Assembly: GCA_009829735.1 (NCBI GenBank)
Contig: CM020620.1
Coordinates: forward strand, 20,992,020-21,056,019
Direction: 5' to 3'
Origin: Pyropia yezoensis
Lineage: Eukaryota > Rhodophyta > Bangiophyceae > Bangiales > Bangiaceae
DNA: 64,000 nucleotides
Below the pieces are notes generated by a model that saw nothing but the letters and a program-made list of their open reading frames with translations, searched no databases and had not been told where the DNA came from. A program made the translations under genes and the position numbers. This document shows positions 19,129 through 30,283 of the stretch, one piece after another (the first letter of the stretch is position 1; each line of letters begins with the position of its first letter).

Positions 19129-21060
19129 GTGACATTTGGGAGCAGCGGTTGGTTTTTTCCTGTTCTGTCCTTTTCTTTGGTTTGGGAATTATTTGCACCC
19201 GTTCGCGGGAACCCCATTCCTGGTTCTCCAACCCCTCTCTTGTGGTCTTGCGATCTTTGGACACGCAGGAAACTGGACCGTGGCTGTCAAGAGACCAACT
19301 TGGCTCCCCTGCCTGGCACGACGGTGCCCGAAGGGGTAGACTCCGCGTCCCTTGACGCATCCTTGGTCACCGCGGGGGACGGTGCCCAACCCGGCGTTCT
19401 CCCTACGGGTGAAGCAGACCTGGGTGTGACATCCGGTAGCGGACTGGAGTCTACAGGCGGCCAAGGACCTCCTGCTCCCGTTCCTCCGGCTGTTCTTCCT
19501 GTGGGAGCCACCCCGGGGTCAACGGCGTTTGAGTCCACTCGCAGCAGACGTCTCCCTCCTGTCGTTTCTACTCCTCAACCTCCAGGGATAGCCCCTGGTG
19601 TGTTTACTCCTGGACCCACACACGGCAGCTGGGTGTATACACCTCTTCCTGTGGGCACCAGCAGTGCCAGAGGCACCGCTGTAACTGGTTCTACGGGTCA
19701 CCCTGAGACCACGACTCCTGGGACCTACCAAGCTTTTCCTCCCCTTACATCCTATGGGGCGGGGAGCTCCAAGACCGGTAACCGGAGCAGCCGGAGGCGT
19801 CGGCGTCGTCGTCGTCGCTCTAGCACCAGCGAGACCAGTTCCTCCAGCTCTAAGGAGGGATACGACTGGGACGCATCTCCTGGTCCCACCCGGCGCAGGC
19901 TAGTCGAGTTTGACTACCCTGCCCACCAAGTGGGAGATGCCACCCTGAACAAGGTCACGTATTGGGGTAACTACCGGCTGGAGAACCAAGACCAAGGTTA
20001 CACCCGGAAGATGGCCAAGAAGATGGCATCCCTGAACCGGCGAATGCAGCCGAGGTTCGGGGGACATCCTAAGTTTTCCGGGAAGAGACCGGCGCTGATC
20101 TTTGCCTTCCTGCGCGGGTTTGTCAAGGCATGCAACGACAACGATGTCTCCGAGGGCAAGGCTCTCTACCTCCTGGTTAACTTCATGACCGGAGAAGCGG
20201 AACAGCGGTTCGCACAGGCTATACCAGACTCTGCGGGACACATTGTCGGGCGTACCGTTGGGAGCTATCCGGAGGCGGTCAACTGGCTCCTGTCCAACTA
20301 CACTGACGCGGACTCCCTGCGCAAGGCAGTCGGCAGGTTGAACCGGGCAACCATGGAGCGACAAGAGACTCCAGAGGCCTTCGCCTGCCGTGTCCGGGAG
20401 ATGAGCGAGGCTTGTGGCAACGTTTACCCTGAGGACAGGCTCAAGATGATCTTCTCGGAAGGGCTTCCTGAATATCTTCAAGTGGACGCGGAGAACTACA
20501 ACCAGGAACATCAAGAACATACCTTCCAGCAGTTGATGGCCTACACCCAGGGCAAGTGCCGGCAAGCCAAGGCACTCCAGGCTCCCATGGTATCAACTCC
20601 CAAGCCGTTGTCGCGAGTTCGTCCCTGACCCGACAAGTATAAGGGAGGTCATAGCCCTGTACCGGTACTCGCAGTTGGCGAGGCCTCACCCGTGGGGTCA
20701 AGGGACAAGTGGGGCGGCTTCGTCTCTAAGGAGCAACCTTCCCTAGTCGCCCCCAAGCAGGTCAAGAACCAGCGGTTCCGGTCTTGCTGGCTGTGCCAGG
20801 AGGAGGACCACGTGTCCTACCAGTGCCCGACCATTCCCAAGGACCTCCAGGAGAAACTCAAGCGTCAAGGACTGGTGTTTGCAAAGGCGGTCAACTGGGC
20901 TGACCGGCGAGCACCCTCCAAGATGGACAAGGCACAGGTTCACGCAATCCGGGTGGCAACCTTGCAGAGCATCACGGAGGCTCTGGCAAGGGAAGCTCCT
21001 ACGGACTTTGACCTGGAGACCGAAACCTCTAAGGACTCCTCAGACCTGGGAAACGAGTAG
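19129..21060 (+). pseudogene. Gag of element B with one nonsense codon; CCHC zinc knuckle; start codon lost
   Basis: The frame is open from before 19129 to a TGA at 20626-20628, then continues in the same frame to TAG at 21058-21060. It has a Pro/Thr-rich N-terminus, an Arg-rich stretch (about 19790-19825), the gag core with FLRGFVKACNDNDVSEGKA and GEAEQRFAQA, and the knuckle CWLCQEEDHVSYQC (CX2CX4HX4C). Element D starts the same protein with ATG in ACC ATC ATG, whereas B reads ACC AAC TTG, so the start codon appears lost too. The TGA would remove the zinc knuckle. It ends DLGNE before TAG at the frameshift site. Confidence 0.85.
21048..21060 (+). promoter_or_regulatory. -1 frameshift slippery site of element B
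   Basis: GGGAAAC (21048-21054) is followed by GAG and the gag stop TAG (21058-21060). In the -1 frame the sequence is open from the heptamer into the protease. The arrangement heptamer, one codon, TAG is the same as in element A. I could not pick out a short stem as neat as that of A downstream. Confidence 0.65.
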
Positions 21061-24000
21061 GGCAGGCGCTCTCCCCAAGTGTCTTCCCGAATCTCCGACG
21101 GCAGGGTACTTCTACCCGTTCTCCCCTTGCGTGCCGGGAGAAAGGACGGCAGTTACCTGCTCAACTGGTAGCCGCCTGGACACCCTGTTTGGTCAAGGGG
21201 ACCTTGCTTGTCCTGCGTAAGGAAAACCACAAGATTAATGCTCGTATGCGTGTGGGGGAAAGCCTCCCCCAAGCTGTTACGCCGGTGGTTGACACGGGAG
21301 CCGGACCAAGCGTCACCACTGAGAACCTGTTACCTCCGGGCTGGCGTCGACATGCCTGGAGAGCGCCTACCAGAAGCCACATTGTCCACGCTTCAGGTCA
21401 AACCCTACGACCGCTTGGCCGTCTTCCCGTCGCCATCTATGTCAACTATGAACCAATGCTTTTTCCCTTTCTAGTAGTCAAGACCCTATCAGTCCCCCTC
21501 ATCCTAGGCTGGGACTTCCAGAAGCAGCATGTCAAGAGCATCCTTCCCGGAGAAGGAAAGGTGCAGTTCAACCATGGGTTTGTGTCACCGGTGCTGGAGC
21601 ATCTGCACGCCAAGGTTCGTGTAGTCAAGAACAAGAAGGAACGCATCCCACTCTCTACCTTGACTCTCTTCAAACCGGTGCTCCTACCTCCTCGCTCGGA
21701 GACCAAGGTTCAAGTAACGACCCGGACTGCAGGTCAATGCCTGATCTACGGACGTAAGGAATTTCTGGCGAAACACCGGTTATACATGGCCCACGGACAT
21801 CACAAGAAGGTAAAAAGGCACAACCCGTTCTCGGTGCTGATCGTCTACGTGAGCTGGAAGCCAATAGCCCTCGCCAAGGGCACTCGAGTTGGTACAGCCG
21901 AGCCTTACCGGGGGTCTGCCCGTGCTATGAGCAAGGAGGACCTTTTGAACCTGCAACAAGAGCTGGCATCCAACTTGACGGCCTTAGACGTACTTCCGAA
22001 ACAAGAGCACGCTAGCAGCGTCACTCCGAAGCCCGAACAAGCACCACCCGGAATGCCGAAGGTCAAACAAGAAAATGTTCCTCCCGACTTGAAGGAGGCA
22101 CTGGAGAAGCTTCTCCAGGAATGCCGGCACCTGTGGTCTGGAGAGCTGGGCAAGATGGACGCCACTCTACACCGGATTCAACTCAAGCCAGATGCCAAGC
22201 CAGTGCACCTGCAACCATACCGGGTTGGACCTCATCGCCGGGATGAGATTGAGAAGCAGGTTAACAAGATGCTCAAGATGGATGTTATAGAGCCGTCTGA
22301 TGGCGAGTGGGCCTTCCCGGTGGTAGTCGTCCCAAAACCTGGCGGTCACGTCCGATTCTGCGTTGACTACAGGCGCCTGAACGAGATGACAGTCAAGGAT
22401 ATATACCCGATACCCCGGATGGATGATTGCATCGATTTTCTTGGTGATGCCACCCTCTTCTCAACGCTGGATTGCAATGCCGGTTACTGGCAGATCCCTC
22501 TGGCTGACGAGGACAAGGACAAGACCACCTTCACGTGCCACCTGGGACTATTCCGATGCAGGCGTCTTCCTTTTGGTCTCACCAATGCTCCGGCGACCTT
22601 CCGGAGAGCCATCGACATCATCCTGTCGGGGCTACGGTGGAGAACATGTTTGGTCTACCTGGACGATATTATCGTTTTCTCCAAGACCCCAGCGGAACAC
22701 CTGGAGCACCTTCGAGAGGTCCTGGCTCTCCTGTCCAAGGCTGGAGTTACCCTGAAGGCCGAGAAGTGCCACCTGTTTGAGACTGAGGTGGAGCACCTAG
22801 GGCACGTGCTGAGTCCGGGGGAGCTCCGAGTCAATGAGACGAACATCAAGGCCCTCCGGCATGCACGGCAACCTAAGACCCAGACGGAACTCAAGAGCTT
22901 CCTGGGGATGTGCAACGTCTACCGCCTGTTCGTACCGGACTATGCCCTGATTGCCCAGCCATTGACCAAGCTCACCAGCAAGAAGCTTCCCGCACAACTC
23001 CCGGTGTTCGACGAAAAGCAGACCGCGGCCTTCGAGGAGCTCAAGAAGCGCCTGACCACAACTCCAGTACTGGCGTTACCCAAGCGAGAGGGCCAGTTTG
23101 TCCTGGAGACTGATGCCTGTGGCGTCCAGGTGGGGTGTTCTCTACTTCAGCAGCAACCTGATGGGCACTTCCTCCCGATAGGCTACTACAGCCGCGTCCT
23201 GACTCCAGCCGAGAAGAATTATTCCAGGACGGTGCGCGAGTGCTTGGCGGTCGTCTGGGCTTGCTTCCTGTTACGCCCATATCTTGAAGGACAAGAGTTC
23301 CTCATCCGAACGGATCACGCCAGCCTAAGATGGCTGCTATGCATGGACAGCAGCCAAGGAAGGGTCGCCCGGTGGCGCCTACGCCTTTCAGAATTCAAGT
23401 ACAAGGTGTGCACCAGAGCAGGGAGGGAGCACCGCTGCGCCGACACCATGTCCCGGCTGCAGACTCCTGCAGCCGGCACCGGTCCTATCCCGGAGGAAAT
23501 ACCTTGTTTCATCCTCCCGAATGTCGGACGCGGTTGGCATGCTCTCCTGTACGAGAAACCTGAAGCTCATCAACCGGTAACCATTCACCAGATGCTGGAG
23601 GCACAACTGACGGATCCTCAATGCTTGGAGCTTCGCCACCAAATGGACCTGAACCGGAACAGTCGTTTCTCTGAGTCTACAGATGGACTCCTGGTACGGG
23701 TGTCACCCTTTGATGGGGCAACTCAAGTCTACGTACCCCGTAGTCTACGAGCTGACATCCTACGCCTGGAACACTCGTCTCCCCAGGCCGGACATCCGGG
23801 TATCAATCGGATGTATGCTTCAATGCGACCACACTCCTACTGAGAAACCATGGCCAGTGACGTCCATAAGCACCTGGAGGCTTGTGTTTCTTGTGCAAGG
23901 AACCGGTTGTCCCAGAGGAAGAAGACTTCTAAGCTACGCCTATTCCCTGCGGCGGAGCCCTTTACAAGCTTAAGCATGGACGTCCTGGGGCCCCTACCTG

Positions 24001-25148
24001 AAACATCCAGTGGCAACATATACCTGCTCATCATTTGTGACCGGTTCTCCAAGTTCACTCGAGCGATCCCGCTGAGGACCATCACGGCCCTGGATGTCAC
24101 GTCAGCCTTCTGCGAGTACTGGATAGCTGCCTACGGCCCTCCAGACTCCGTCTTAACCGACCATGGCCCCCAGTTTGCATCCCTGTTCTTCCAAGGAGTC
24201 TGTGACCTGATGGGTATCAAGAACTTGTTCACCACGACGTACCACTCGCAAACAAACGGCCAGGTGGGACGATTCAACCGGACCCTAGTGGACATGCTAC
24301 GACACTACGTGGAAGAGCACCAAGAAGACTGGGACGAGCTCCTCGCTGTTCTCACTCTAGCCTACAACTCCCGAGTTCACCGGACGACGGGGGTCGCTCC
24401 ACTCGACTTTGTCACCCCAAGGCGGCTGACCAACTTCTCCCTGGAAAGAATACCAGACGGTCTCCAGCCTGCACTGAAGTCAGGTCCCAAGGCAAAAAAT
24501 GAGTTTCTGGAACAACGGAAGCTCCTGCTCCCAAGAGTCAAGGAGTCAATCTCGAAGACCCAGGAGCGATACAAGCGGGACTATGACAAGGGCGTTCGGG
24601 GAAAGAACAAGGAACTGGGTGGCGGCGACTGGGTCTTTGTGGACAACCATAGCAAGACCCGGGGGAAGCTGGACTCTAAGACGGATGGACCTTATGAGAT
24701 CCTGAATACGGATGGCTGGACCTTTCTTCTAGACGTGGATGGCTCCCCATACCGGGTGAGCAGCGACCATGTTACCCGAGCGCCTCCGCCAAGCAAACGG
24801 GACTTGACTCGGCGCAAGCGGGCCGCAATACCCTGGTTATCCCAAGAAGAAGGACGGGAATATGTCTACGTCAAGTTTGTCGACCACGCATGGAGAGACG
24901 GGCGCTTGTACCTGCGAGCACGCTGGTTCGGTCTTAACCCGGCAGAAGATACCAGGGAACCCTCAAACCGGTTACCACTTGCGGACGTCTGCGCCTACGC
25001 GCGACGGAACGGGATTGAGGGCACTCCGGTGGCCAGAGCCGGCAAGATCCTGGAATCGGACTCGGAGGAGGACCAGGAGGAAGGCACTGATCAAGACCCA
25101 CGGGACGAGCCGAGCTCACCCGCAACGAACGCGGAGCAAGAGGATTGA
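21061..25148 (+). pseudogene. Pol of element B: protease, RT, RNase H, integrase, chromodomain, with one TGA and a mutated integrase triad
   Basis: The -1 frame is open from 21055. Protease shows VVDTGAGPSV. Reverse transcriptase shows FSTLDCNAGYWQIP and YLDD (22656-22667). RNase H shows ETDACG, VRECLAVV and RTDHASL. A TGA at 23841-23843 stands where element A has Trp in the integrase zinc-binding region (YYWP against SY-stop). After it the frame continues to 25148. The catalytic Glu of the D,D35,E triad is Gly (GQVGRFNRT; GGA at 24267-24269), and the chromodomain Trp is Arg (DTREPSN instead of DTWEPSN). These changes should abolish integration in cis, so B moved before they arose or used another element's enzymes. 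Confidence 0.9.
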
Positions 25149-25506
25149 GAAGAAGGGAACGGGTGTATCAAGGAAAACACGCAATGTAAGCATGGAGCTA
25201 TCAAGAAAAACAAGCACCCGCTCGAGCAACCCTTCTCTCCGCCTCTTCCCTCCTCGCTCCTCCCAGGACTGTCACCCTCCTCGCCTCCAGGTACTACTCC
25301 CGGCGCGGACGCTGCGCCGCGGGAGCGTCCTCCAGCGCTGCCTCCGCGGCACGAAGGGACCCGAAGAAAGGCGGGATGACGTGGTGCGGTGGGCGAGGTG
25401 CTTCCAGGTATGACGCCATCGGAGTCGTACCGGTAGTTGCCGGGCGCTTCCGCTCATCCAGATAAGCCTGTCGGCGCCCCTGGAAGCCAGTGAAGGTCTC
25501 TGACCA
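25149..25506. other. Spacer between pol and antisense ORF of element B
   Basis: No sense gene is supported. On the minus strand the aORF frame continues past its TAG (25509-25507) for about 70 codons (WSETFTGF, QAYLDERKR), so the aORF may once have been longer. Confidence 0.5.
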
Positions 25507-26590
25507 CTACTGGGCCAAGCCATGCCGCGTCAAAGTCGCCAGAAGTTCGCCAACCACCGGGCTGTCCGATATCTGGCCGCTGTCCGCGCAAGCAAACACC
25601 CGGTCAACCACGTTGTTCAAGACGCTGGCGTAAGTGCCCAGCACCAGAGAGGACCCGACGCCATCGACTTGCACCGGAAAACGACCCAGCTGGACTTCAA
25701 TCATGCCAACGTCATACTGGTCGCACGTCGGGCCACCTTGGTTCAGGTACCAGTTAGGCACCCGGAAGCGGGTAAGGCGCAGAGTCGGCGCCGGGATCTC
25801 GAGCCGCCCCGAGGATGCCACTACCGTACGGTCCACAACAGCCCCGAAAACCGGAGTCCCCAACTCAAGAGGAGGTACGGGGCCGCCGACATTTGAAGAA
25901 GGCGCCCGAGGAAGAACGGCCGGAGTAGTCGGCGACCGAACGGCCACGCCCAGACTCACTGCAGACAAGCGCGGTGCCGGAGGAGCTTGAAGCACCGGCA
26001 CAGCCGGAGCACGGCGCAAACGCGCCGGCGACGGTTCAGGCGACGCCACCGGGGCGACAGGTACAACAGGAGGAAGCGGAGCCGCCGCAGACGCGCAACC
26101 GACCGCTGCGGCCCATCCCGACTCTTGTACCGGCGGCCGAGTTGGCAGGAGATCGAGAGCAACCGGAGCAGGAAAGCTGCCTAGCTGCGGCCACGCTGGA
26201 ATCGGCGTCGCCAGCTGCACCTTAGCCGGAGAGGACTGGTAGACCACCTGCACCCAACCTGAGCCGTCCCGACGCGGGCTGTTCTGCTCGGCGATGGCGT
26301 TCAAGAAGCTCCAGTCATGCACCGGCAGCCGACGCCGGAAGTCAATTATCGCCTGGAAGAGCTCCTTGTACTCCTCGTCCTGGCTACACAGGAAGTCGAC
26401 GGTCAACTTTTCGACGATTCAGACCATCAGGAGGTCGGGGAGGAACCAAAGCCGGTTGGACACCAAGACCTCGTGGAGCCAGTGGTTGGCCGCCAAGACC
26501 GTCATCTCGGAAGTATACATCATGTACGGGATCGAGTGGAAGAAGCCCTTGATCGACGCCTGGGTCAAGGCATCCAGGAAGTACCCAGGT
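25507..26590 (-). pseudogene. Antisense ORF of element B, shorter than in A and E, with an in-frame TGA
   Basis: The minus frame 26406-25507 is open for 299 codons. Upstream of a TGA at 26421-26419 the same frame continues with SIKGFFHSIPYMMYTSEM and LAANHWLHEVLV, which align with the cores of the ORFs at 13115 and 249 (LATQWLLEV there). After the TGA come LFQAIIDFRRRLPVHDWSF and WVQVVYQ, matching LRKFIEWESI and FVWVGR of element E. A Pro/Ala-rich middle and a helical C-terminus (LVLGTYASVLNNVVDRVF) follow. The N-terminal 250 or so residues of the longer relatives are missing. Confidence 0.55.
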
Positions 26591-26739
26591 GAAGGAGAAA
26601 GGGGGGGGGACAGAATCGGAGCAGGTGATCGCGACCGGGGTGAAGACGTTCGACCTCGGCAACGGTGTGGACGTGCTCGAGGCTGTGCACGGTGGCACCT
26701 GGTTCGGCCCGAGGACGTGCCGGACTAGGGAGGGAGCTA
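26591..26739 (+). other. 3' untranslated region and polypurine tract of element B
   Basis: No ORF is supported on the sense strand. The purine-rich AGGGAGGGAGC lies at 26726-26737, one to two bases before the LTR start, and fits a polypurine tract. Confidence 0.5.
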
Positions 26740-27310
26740 TGTAGCATCCCTCGCACTGACATGGCGCCGACCCGGGACTGCAACCAGAGGGCACCAGGTG
26801 CCAGAACACGCCCGCCGTATGGTGATGGTTGGCGGCCGTGGCCCGTGCCCGGCAATGGGATGCGGTCGATTACGCTATCCACACGTGAAAGACGGATTTC
26901 TGATGGGTTCTTGCATACTTGTGAGGGACTTGATTTGAGAGAATTTGAGTGTGAGATTAGTGAGTGGGAATAGAATTAGTAGTGATAGTGGCCCCCGACC
27001 TGACAAGGTTAGACTCGGGTCGGGGCCACTCGGGCGTATGGGGGGGCTACCTGGCCAACGTGCCGAGGCTCCCCCAGATGCACGTTAAGAGGGACAGCGA
27101 GGCGCCCTTGGCCCGCGCCCTCAGGAAAAAGACAACTGCGCGTTTGCTTTCCTCTTCCCCGTGTGCACTACCGTGCGTATCTGTTTGCTCTGCGAGCAGG
27201 CACGTGAGGCAACAGGCATACCGCTCTCGTAGTTCCCCTTTCTGTGTTACCTGTCCCTTTCCCCCGAGGGATATTGACACGTGTCTGAGAGGATCGAGTT
27301 TCATACCACA
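26740..27310 (+). mobile_element. 3' LTR of element B
   Basis: It begins TGTAGCATCCC and ends TCATACCACA. It is collinear with 18520-19090. Directly after it the interrupted integrase of element D resumes in antisense. Confidence 0.9.
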
Positions 27311-27715
27311 TCAGACTCCTTAGAAGATCACGGATGCAAACTGGGGACGGTTGTCGGTCCAGAAGGAGTCCAGAGGGCCGTAGACGGCTATGAAGTACTC
27401 ACAGAAGGCCGATGTGACGTCCAGGGCCGTGATGGTTCTCAGCGGGATTGCTCGAGTGAACTTGGAAAACAAGTCACAGATAATGAGCGGGTTAAGATTG
27501 CCAAGCACTTGGGCGAACCGCTTTTCCGCTTCTCCGGTCATGATGTTAACCAGAAGGTAGGGTGCCTTGCCTTCCGACACGTCATTGTCGTTACATGCCT
27601 TGACAAACCGGCGCAGGAAGGCGAAGATATGCGCCGGTTTTTTCCCACAAAACTTGGGATGTCCCCCGAGGCTCGGCTGCATACGCCGGTTCAGGGATGC
27701 CATCTTCTTGGCCAT
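27311..27715 (-). pseudogene. In-frame fusion of the gag core to the integrase catalytic domain in element D
   Basis: The minus frame from 27715 starts with gag core (MAKKMASLNRRMQP to GEAEKRFAQ) and passes without a frame change into integrase (NPLIICDLFSKFTRA to NRPQFASVIF). The join is at about 27510-27500. In element B these parts are 3.8 kb apart, so one deletion removed the zinc knuckle, protease, reverse transcriptase, RNase H and integrase N-terminus. A TAA replaces the CAA codon of B shortly before the B insertion point. The catalytic DNGPQ of A reads DNRPQ here. Confidence 0.85.
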
Positions 27716-27733
27716 CTTTCGAGCGTAACCTTG

Positions 27734-28426
27734 TTATTCGTTGTCAAGCCGGTCGTTGCCCCAGTTCGTGACCTTGTTCAGGGAGGCGCCCCCCACTTGG
27801 TGGGCAGGGAAGTCGAGCGCCACCAGCCTGCGCCGAGTGGGACCAGGGGTCGCTTCCAGGTCATACCCCTCCTCAGAGATGGAGGAACTTGTTTCACTGG
27901 TGCTTGAATGACGACGGCGACGCCGCCGTCTCCGGCTGCTTCGGTCGCGGGTCTCGGAACCTCCCGCCCCATAGGACGCAAGAGGAGGAAACGCTTGACC
28001 TGTCCCAGTAGTCGAGACATCCGGGGGCCCCTTGGAGCCAGTCAAAGCCGTGCCTCCGGTACTGTAAGCGCCCACAGGAAGGGGAGTGCACACCCAGCTG
28101 CTGTGTGTAGGTCCAGGAGTAAACACACCAGGGAGTAACCCTGGAAGTTCAGGAGAAGAAGCGGCAGGAGGGCGCCGTCCGCTTCGGGCTGACTCAAACG
28201 CCGTTGAACCCGGGGTAGCACCCACAGGAGGGACAGCCGGAGGAACCGGAGCAGGAGGCACTTGGCCACCTGTGAATTCCAGCCCGCTACCGGGTGTCAC
28301 GCCCGGGTCTGCTTCGCCCGCCGGGACAGCGCCGGATTGGACACCGTCCCCCGCGGTGACCAGGGATGCGTCAAGAGACGCAGGGTCTACACCGTCGGGC
28401 ACCGTCATGCCCGATGGGGCCGCCAT
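27734..28426 (-). pseudogene. N-terminal part of gag of element D
   Basis: The ATG at 28426 (MAAPSGMTVP) opens a frame that aligns along its length with gag of element B (GVDPASLDASLVTAGDG, the Arg-rich stretch, TPGPTRRRLV). It ends at a TAA at 27736-27734 in the spot where B reads ENQDQGY, and the same frame then continues into the gag core at 27715. So a single nonsense codon separates the two pieces. Confidence 0.85.
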
Positions 28427-28635
28427 GATGGTCTCTTGACAGCCAAAATCCAGTTGAAGTTGTGTCCAAAGATCGTCAGACCACAAGAGCGGGGTTGGAG
28501 AGCCAGGAAAGGGATTCCCGTGAACGGATGCAAATAATTTCCAAACCGTGGAAAAAGACAAAACAGGAACAAACCAACCGCTGCTCCCGATTGTCAGTTC
28601 TCAAGAACTCAAGTCCCTTGCTGCTCCAGCAGATA

Positions 28636-29207
28636 TGTGGAATAATTCTCGATCCACTGAGACACGTGCCAGAATCCCTGGGGGGAAAGGGGACAGGTAA
28701 CACAGAGAGGGGAACTACGAGGATGGTATGCCTGTTGCCTCACGTGCCTCTCGGCAGGGCCGACAGATACGCACGGTAGAGCACACGGGGAAGAGGAAGG
28801 CAAACGCGCAGTTGTCTTTCTCCCTGAGGGTGCGGGCCAAGTGCGCCTCGCTGTCCCTCTTAACGTGCATCTGGGGGAGCCTCGGCACGCTGGCCAAGTA
28901 GCCCCCCCCTAGCCCTGAGTGGCCCCGACCCGAGTCTAACCTTGTCAGGTGGTGGGTCACTATCACCATTTATTCCATTCTCCCGCACTAGTCTCACACT
29001 CACTTCTTTCTAGTCAAGTCCCTCACAAATATGCGAAAACCCATCAGAAGTCCCTCTTTCACGTGTGGGTAGCGTAGTCCACCGCATCCCAGTGCTGGGC
29101 ACGGGACACAACCGCCAACCATCCCCACATGGCGGGCGTGTACTGGCATCTGGTGTGCCCTGGTTGCCATCCCGGGTCGGTGCCAAGTCAGGGCTGGGGA
29201 TGCTACA
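28636..29207 (-). mobile_element. 5' LTR of element D, 572 bp
   Basis: Read on the minus strand it begins TGTAGCATCCCCAG (29207) and ends TATTCCACA (28636). It is the same LTR family as those of element B, in opposite orientation, and more diverged from them than the B pair is from each other. The flank beyond 29207 is the start of the Pro/Ala-repeat tract. Confidence 0.88.
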
Positions 29208-29540
29208 GCGCCTACACAGCCGCATTCCCCGCTGTCGGGGCGCCAATCAAGACCAACCGTTGGAGCCTGTCCGGGGGCATGTCGCCGCGGTCCAAGGCGC
29301 GAAGGCTGAAACAGGACCAGGCGCTGTTTACGCCCATTGGCGTCACAACCCCTCTCTCGACGCAAATGGCCAACGCCTGGATGCGCGAGAGCCTCTACAC
29401 CCCCCCATCTCCATCCCCGTCCCCGACCTCCCCCCCGACCCCCGCCGCCCCCCCCGCCCCCCCACCCCCCCCCCTCTCCATCCCCGACTCCGCCTTGGTC
29501 CCCGTCGCTTTCCCCTTCCCCCTGCCCATCCCTTTTCGCC
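29208..29540. other. C-rich region upstream of the first Pro/Ala-repeat ORF
   Basis: The stretch 29398-29530 is very C-rich (CCCCCGACCCCCGCCG type) and resembles 33060-33200, just upstream of the related ORF at 33207, and on the other strand the region above 36040. It is thus a conserved 5' part of this repeat family, perhaps promoter or leader. Confidence 0.5.
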
Positions 29541-30272
29541 ATGGCAAGGGGGAAGGCGGGGCGGCCTGAACTCACGCCTGAGGTCCTCAAGGCGGAGTAC
29601 CTGAACTTTTTGGCGTGGGACCGAGAGGCCCGCCACGCGCGCTCGACCTTGGCGCCGTCGCATCGGCCGGCGCCCGCCCCTGCTTTGGCGCCGGCGCCCG
29701 TCCCTGCCGTCGTGCCTGCGTACGCCCCTCCCCCGGCAGGCGCGTACGCCCCTCCCCCGGCGTTTTCGCCTGTGTCTGCGGGCGCCAACCCGTCCCTGTG
29801 GGCGTGGCCGCCTGCGTCGGCGGGCACGTACGCCCCTCCCCCGGCGTGATGGCCTGTGTCGGCGGGCGCGTACGCCCCTCCCCCGGCGTGGTTGCCTGTC
29901 TCGGCGGGCGCCAACCCGTCCCTGTGGGCGTGGCCGCCTGCGTCGGCGGGCGCGTACGCCCCTCCCCCGGCCGGCGGGTACGCCCCTCGCCCGGCATACG
30001 CGTACGCCCCCCCCCCGGCGTTGTCGCCTGTGTCGGCGGGCGCCAGCCCGTCCCTGTGGGCGTGGCCGCCTTCGTCGGCGGGCACGTACGCCCCTCCCCC
30101 AGCAGGCGCGTACGCCCCTCCCCCGGCTTTGTCGCCTGTGTCGGCGGGCGCCAACCCGTCCCTGTGGGCGTGGCCGCCTGCGTCGGCGGGCGTGTACGCC
30201 CCTCCCCCGGCGTGGTTGCCTGTGTCGGCGGGCGACAGCCCGTCCCTGCGGACGTGGCCCGCCCCCACCTAG
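29541..30272 (+). pseudogene. Pro/Ala-repeat ORF 1 with MARGK head, one in-frame TGA
   Basis: The ATG at 29541 opens a short charged head (MARGKAGRPELT, AEYLNFLAWDRE, RHAR) followed by APAPALAPAP repeats and then a tandem protein repeat of about 27 residues, SPVSAGANPSLWAWPPASAG plus AYAPPPA. A TGA at 29847-29849 interrupts where neighbouring units have Trp (PPAW). The same frame then runs to TAG at 30270-30272. I know no family with this head. It recurs at 33207 and, on the other strand, at 36037. Confidence 0.45.
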
Positions 30273-30283
30273 CGTCGACGGAC

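Larger units (their letters stand above)
18520..27310 (+). mobile_element. Ty3/gypsy element B, complete with two 571-bp LTRs, inserted in element D
   Basis: The LTRs 18520-19090 and 26740-27310 are at a constant offset of 8220 with no indels. They differ at about six scattered sites plus several in the first 25 bases, so the insertion is fairly young. Ends are TGTAG and CCACA. The 5-bp flanks are GCAGA on the left and TCAGA on the right, a 4-of-5 match to a target-site duplication. Gag, pol and an antisense ORF are present, but several inactivating changes are visible, so B is no longer autonomous. Confidence 0.92.
16086..29207 (-). mobile_element. Ty3/gypsy element D, internally deleted, split by insertion of element B
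   Basis: D is minus-oriented. Its 5' LTR is 28636-29207 and its 3' LTR 16086-16615. Without B (18520-27310) it is about 4.3 kb. It keeps the N-terminal half of gag fused to the integrase core, the integrase C-terminus with chromodomain, and a plus-strand antisense ORF. Most of gag, protease, reverse transcriptase and RNase H are deleted. It is non-autonomous and has nonsense codons besides. Confidence 0.85.

Noticed and set aside
14036..29849. Idea that TGA is recoded as a sense codon in this genome
   Set aside because: Genes with good domains, such as the CCT gene and the PWWP gene, end in TGA, and other elements have TAA nonsense codons. Decay explains the pattern better.
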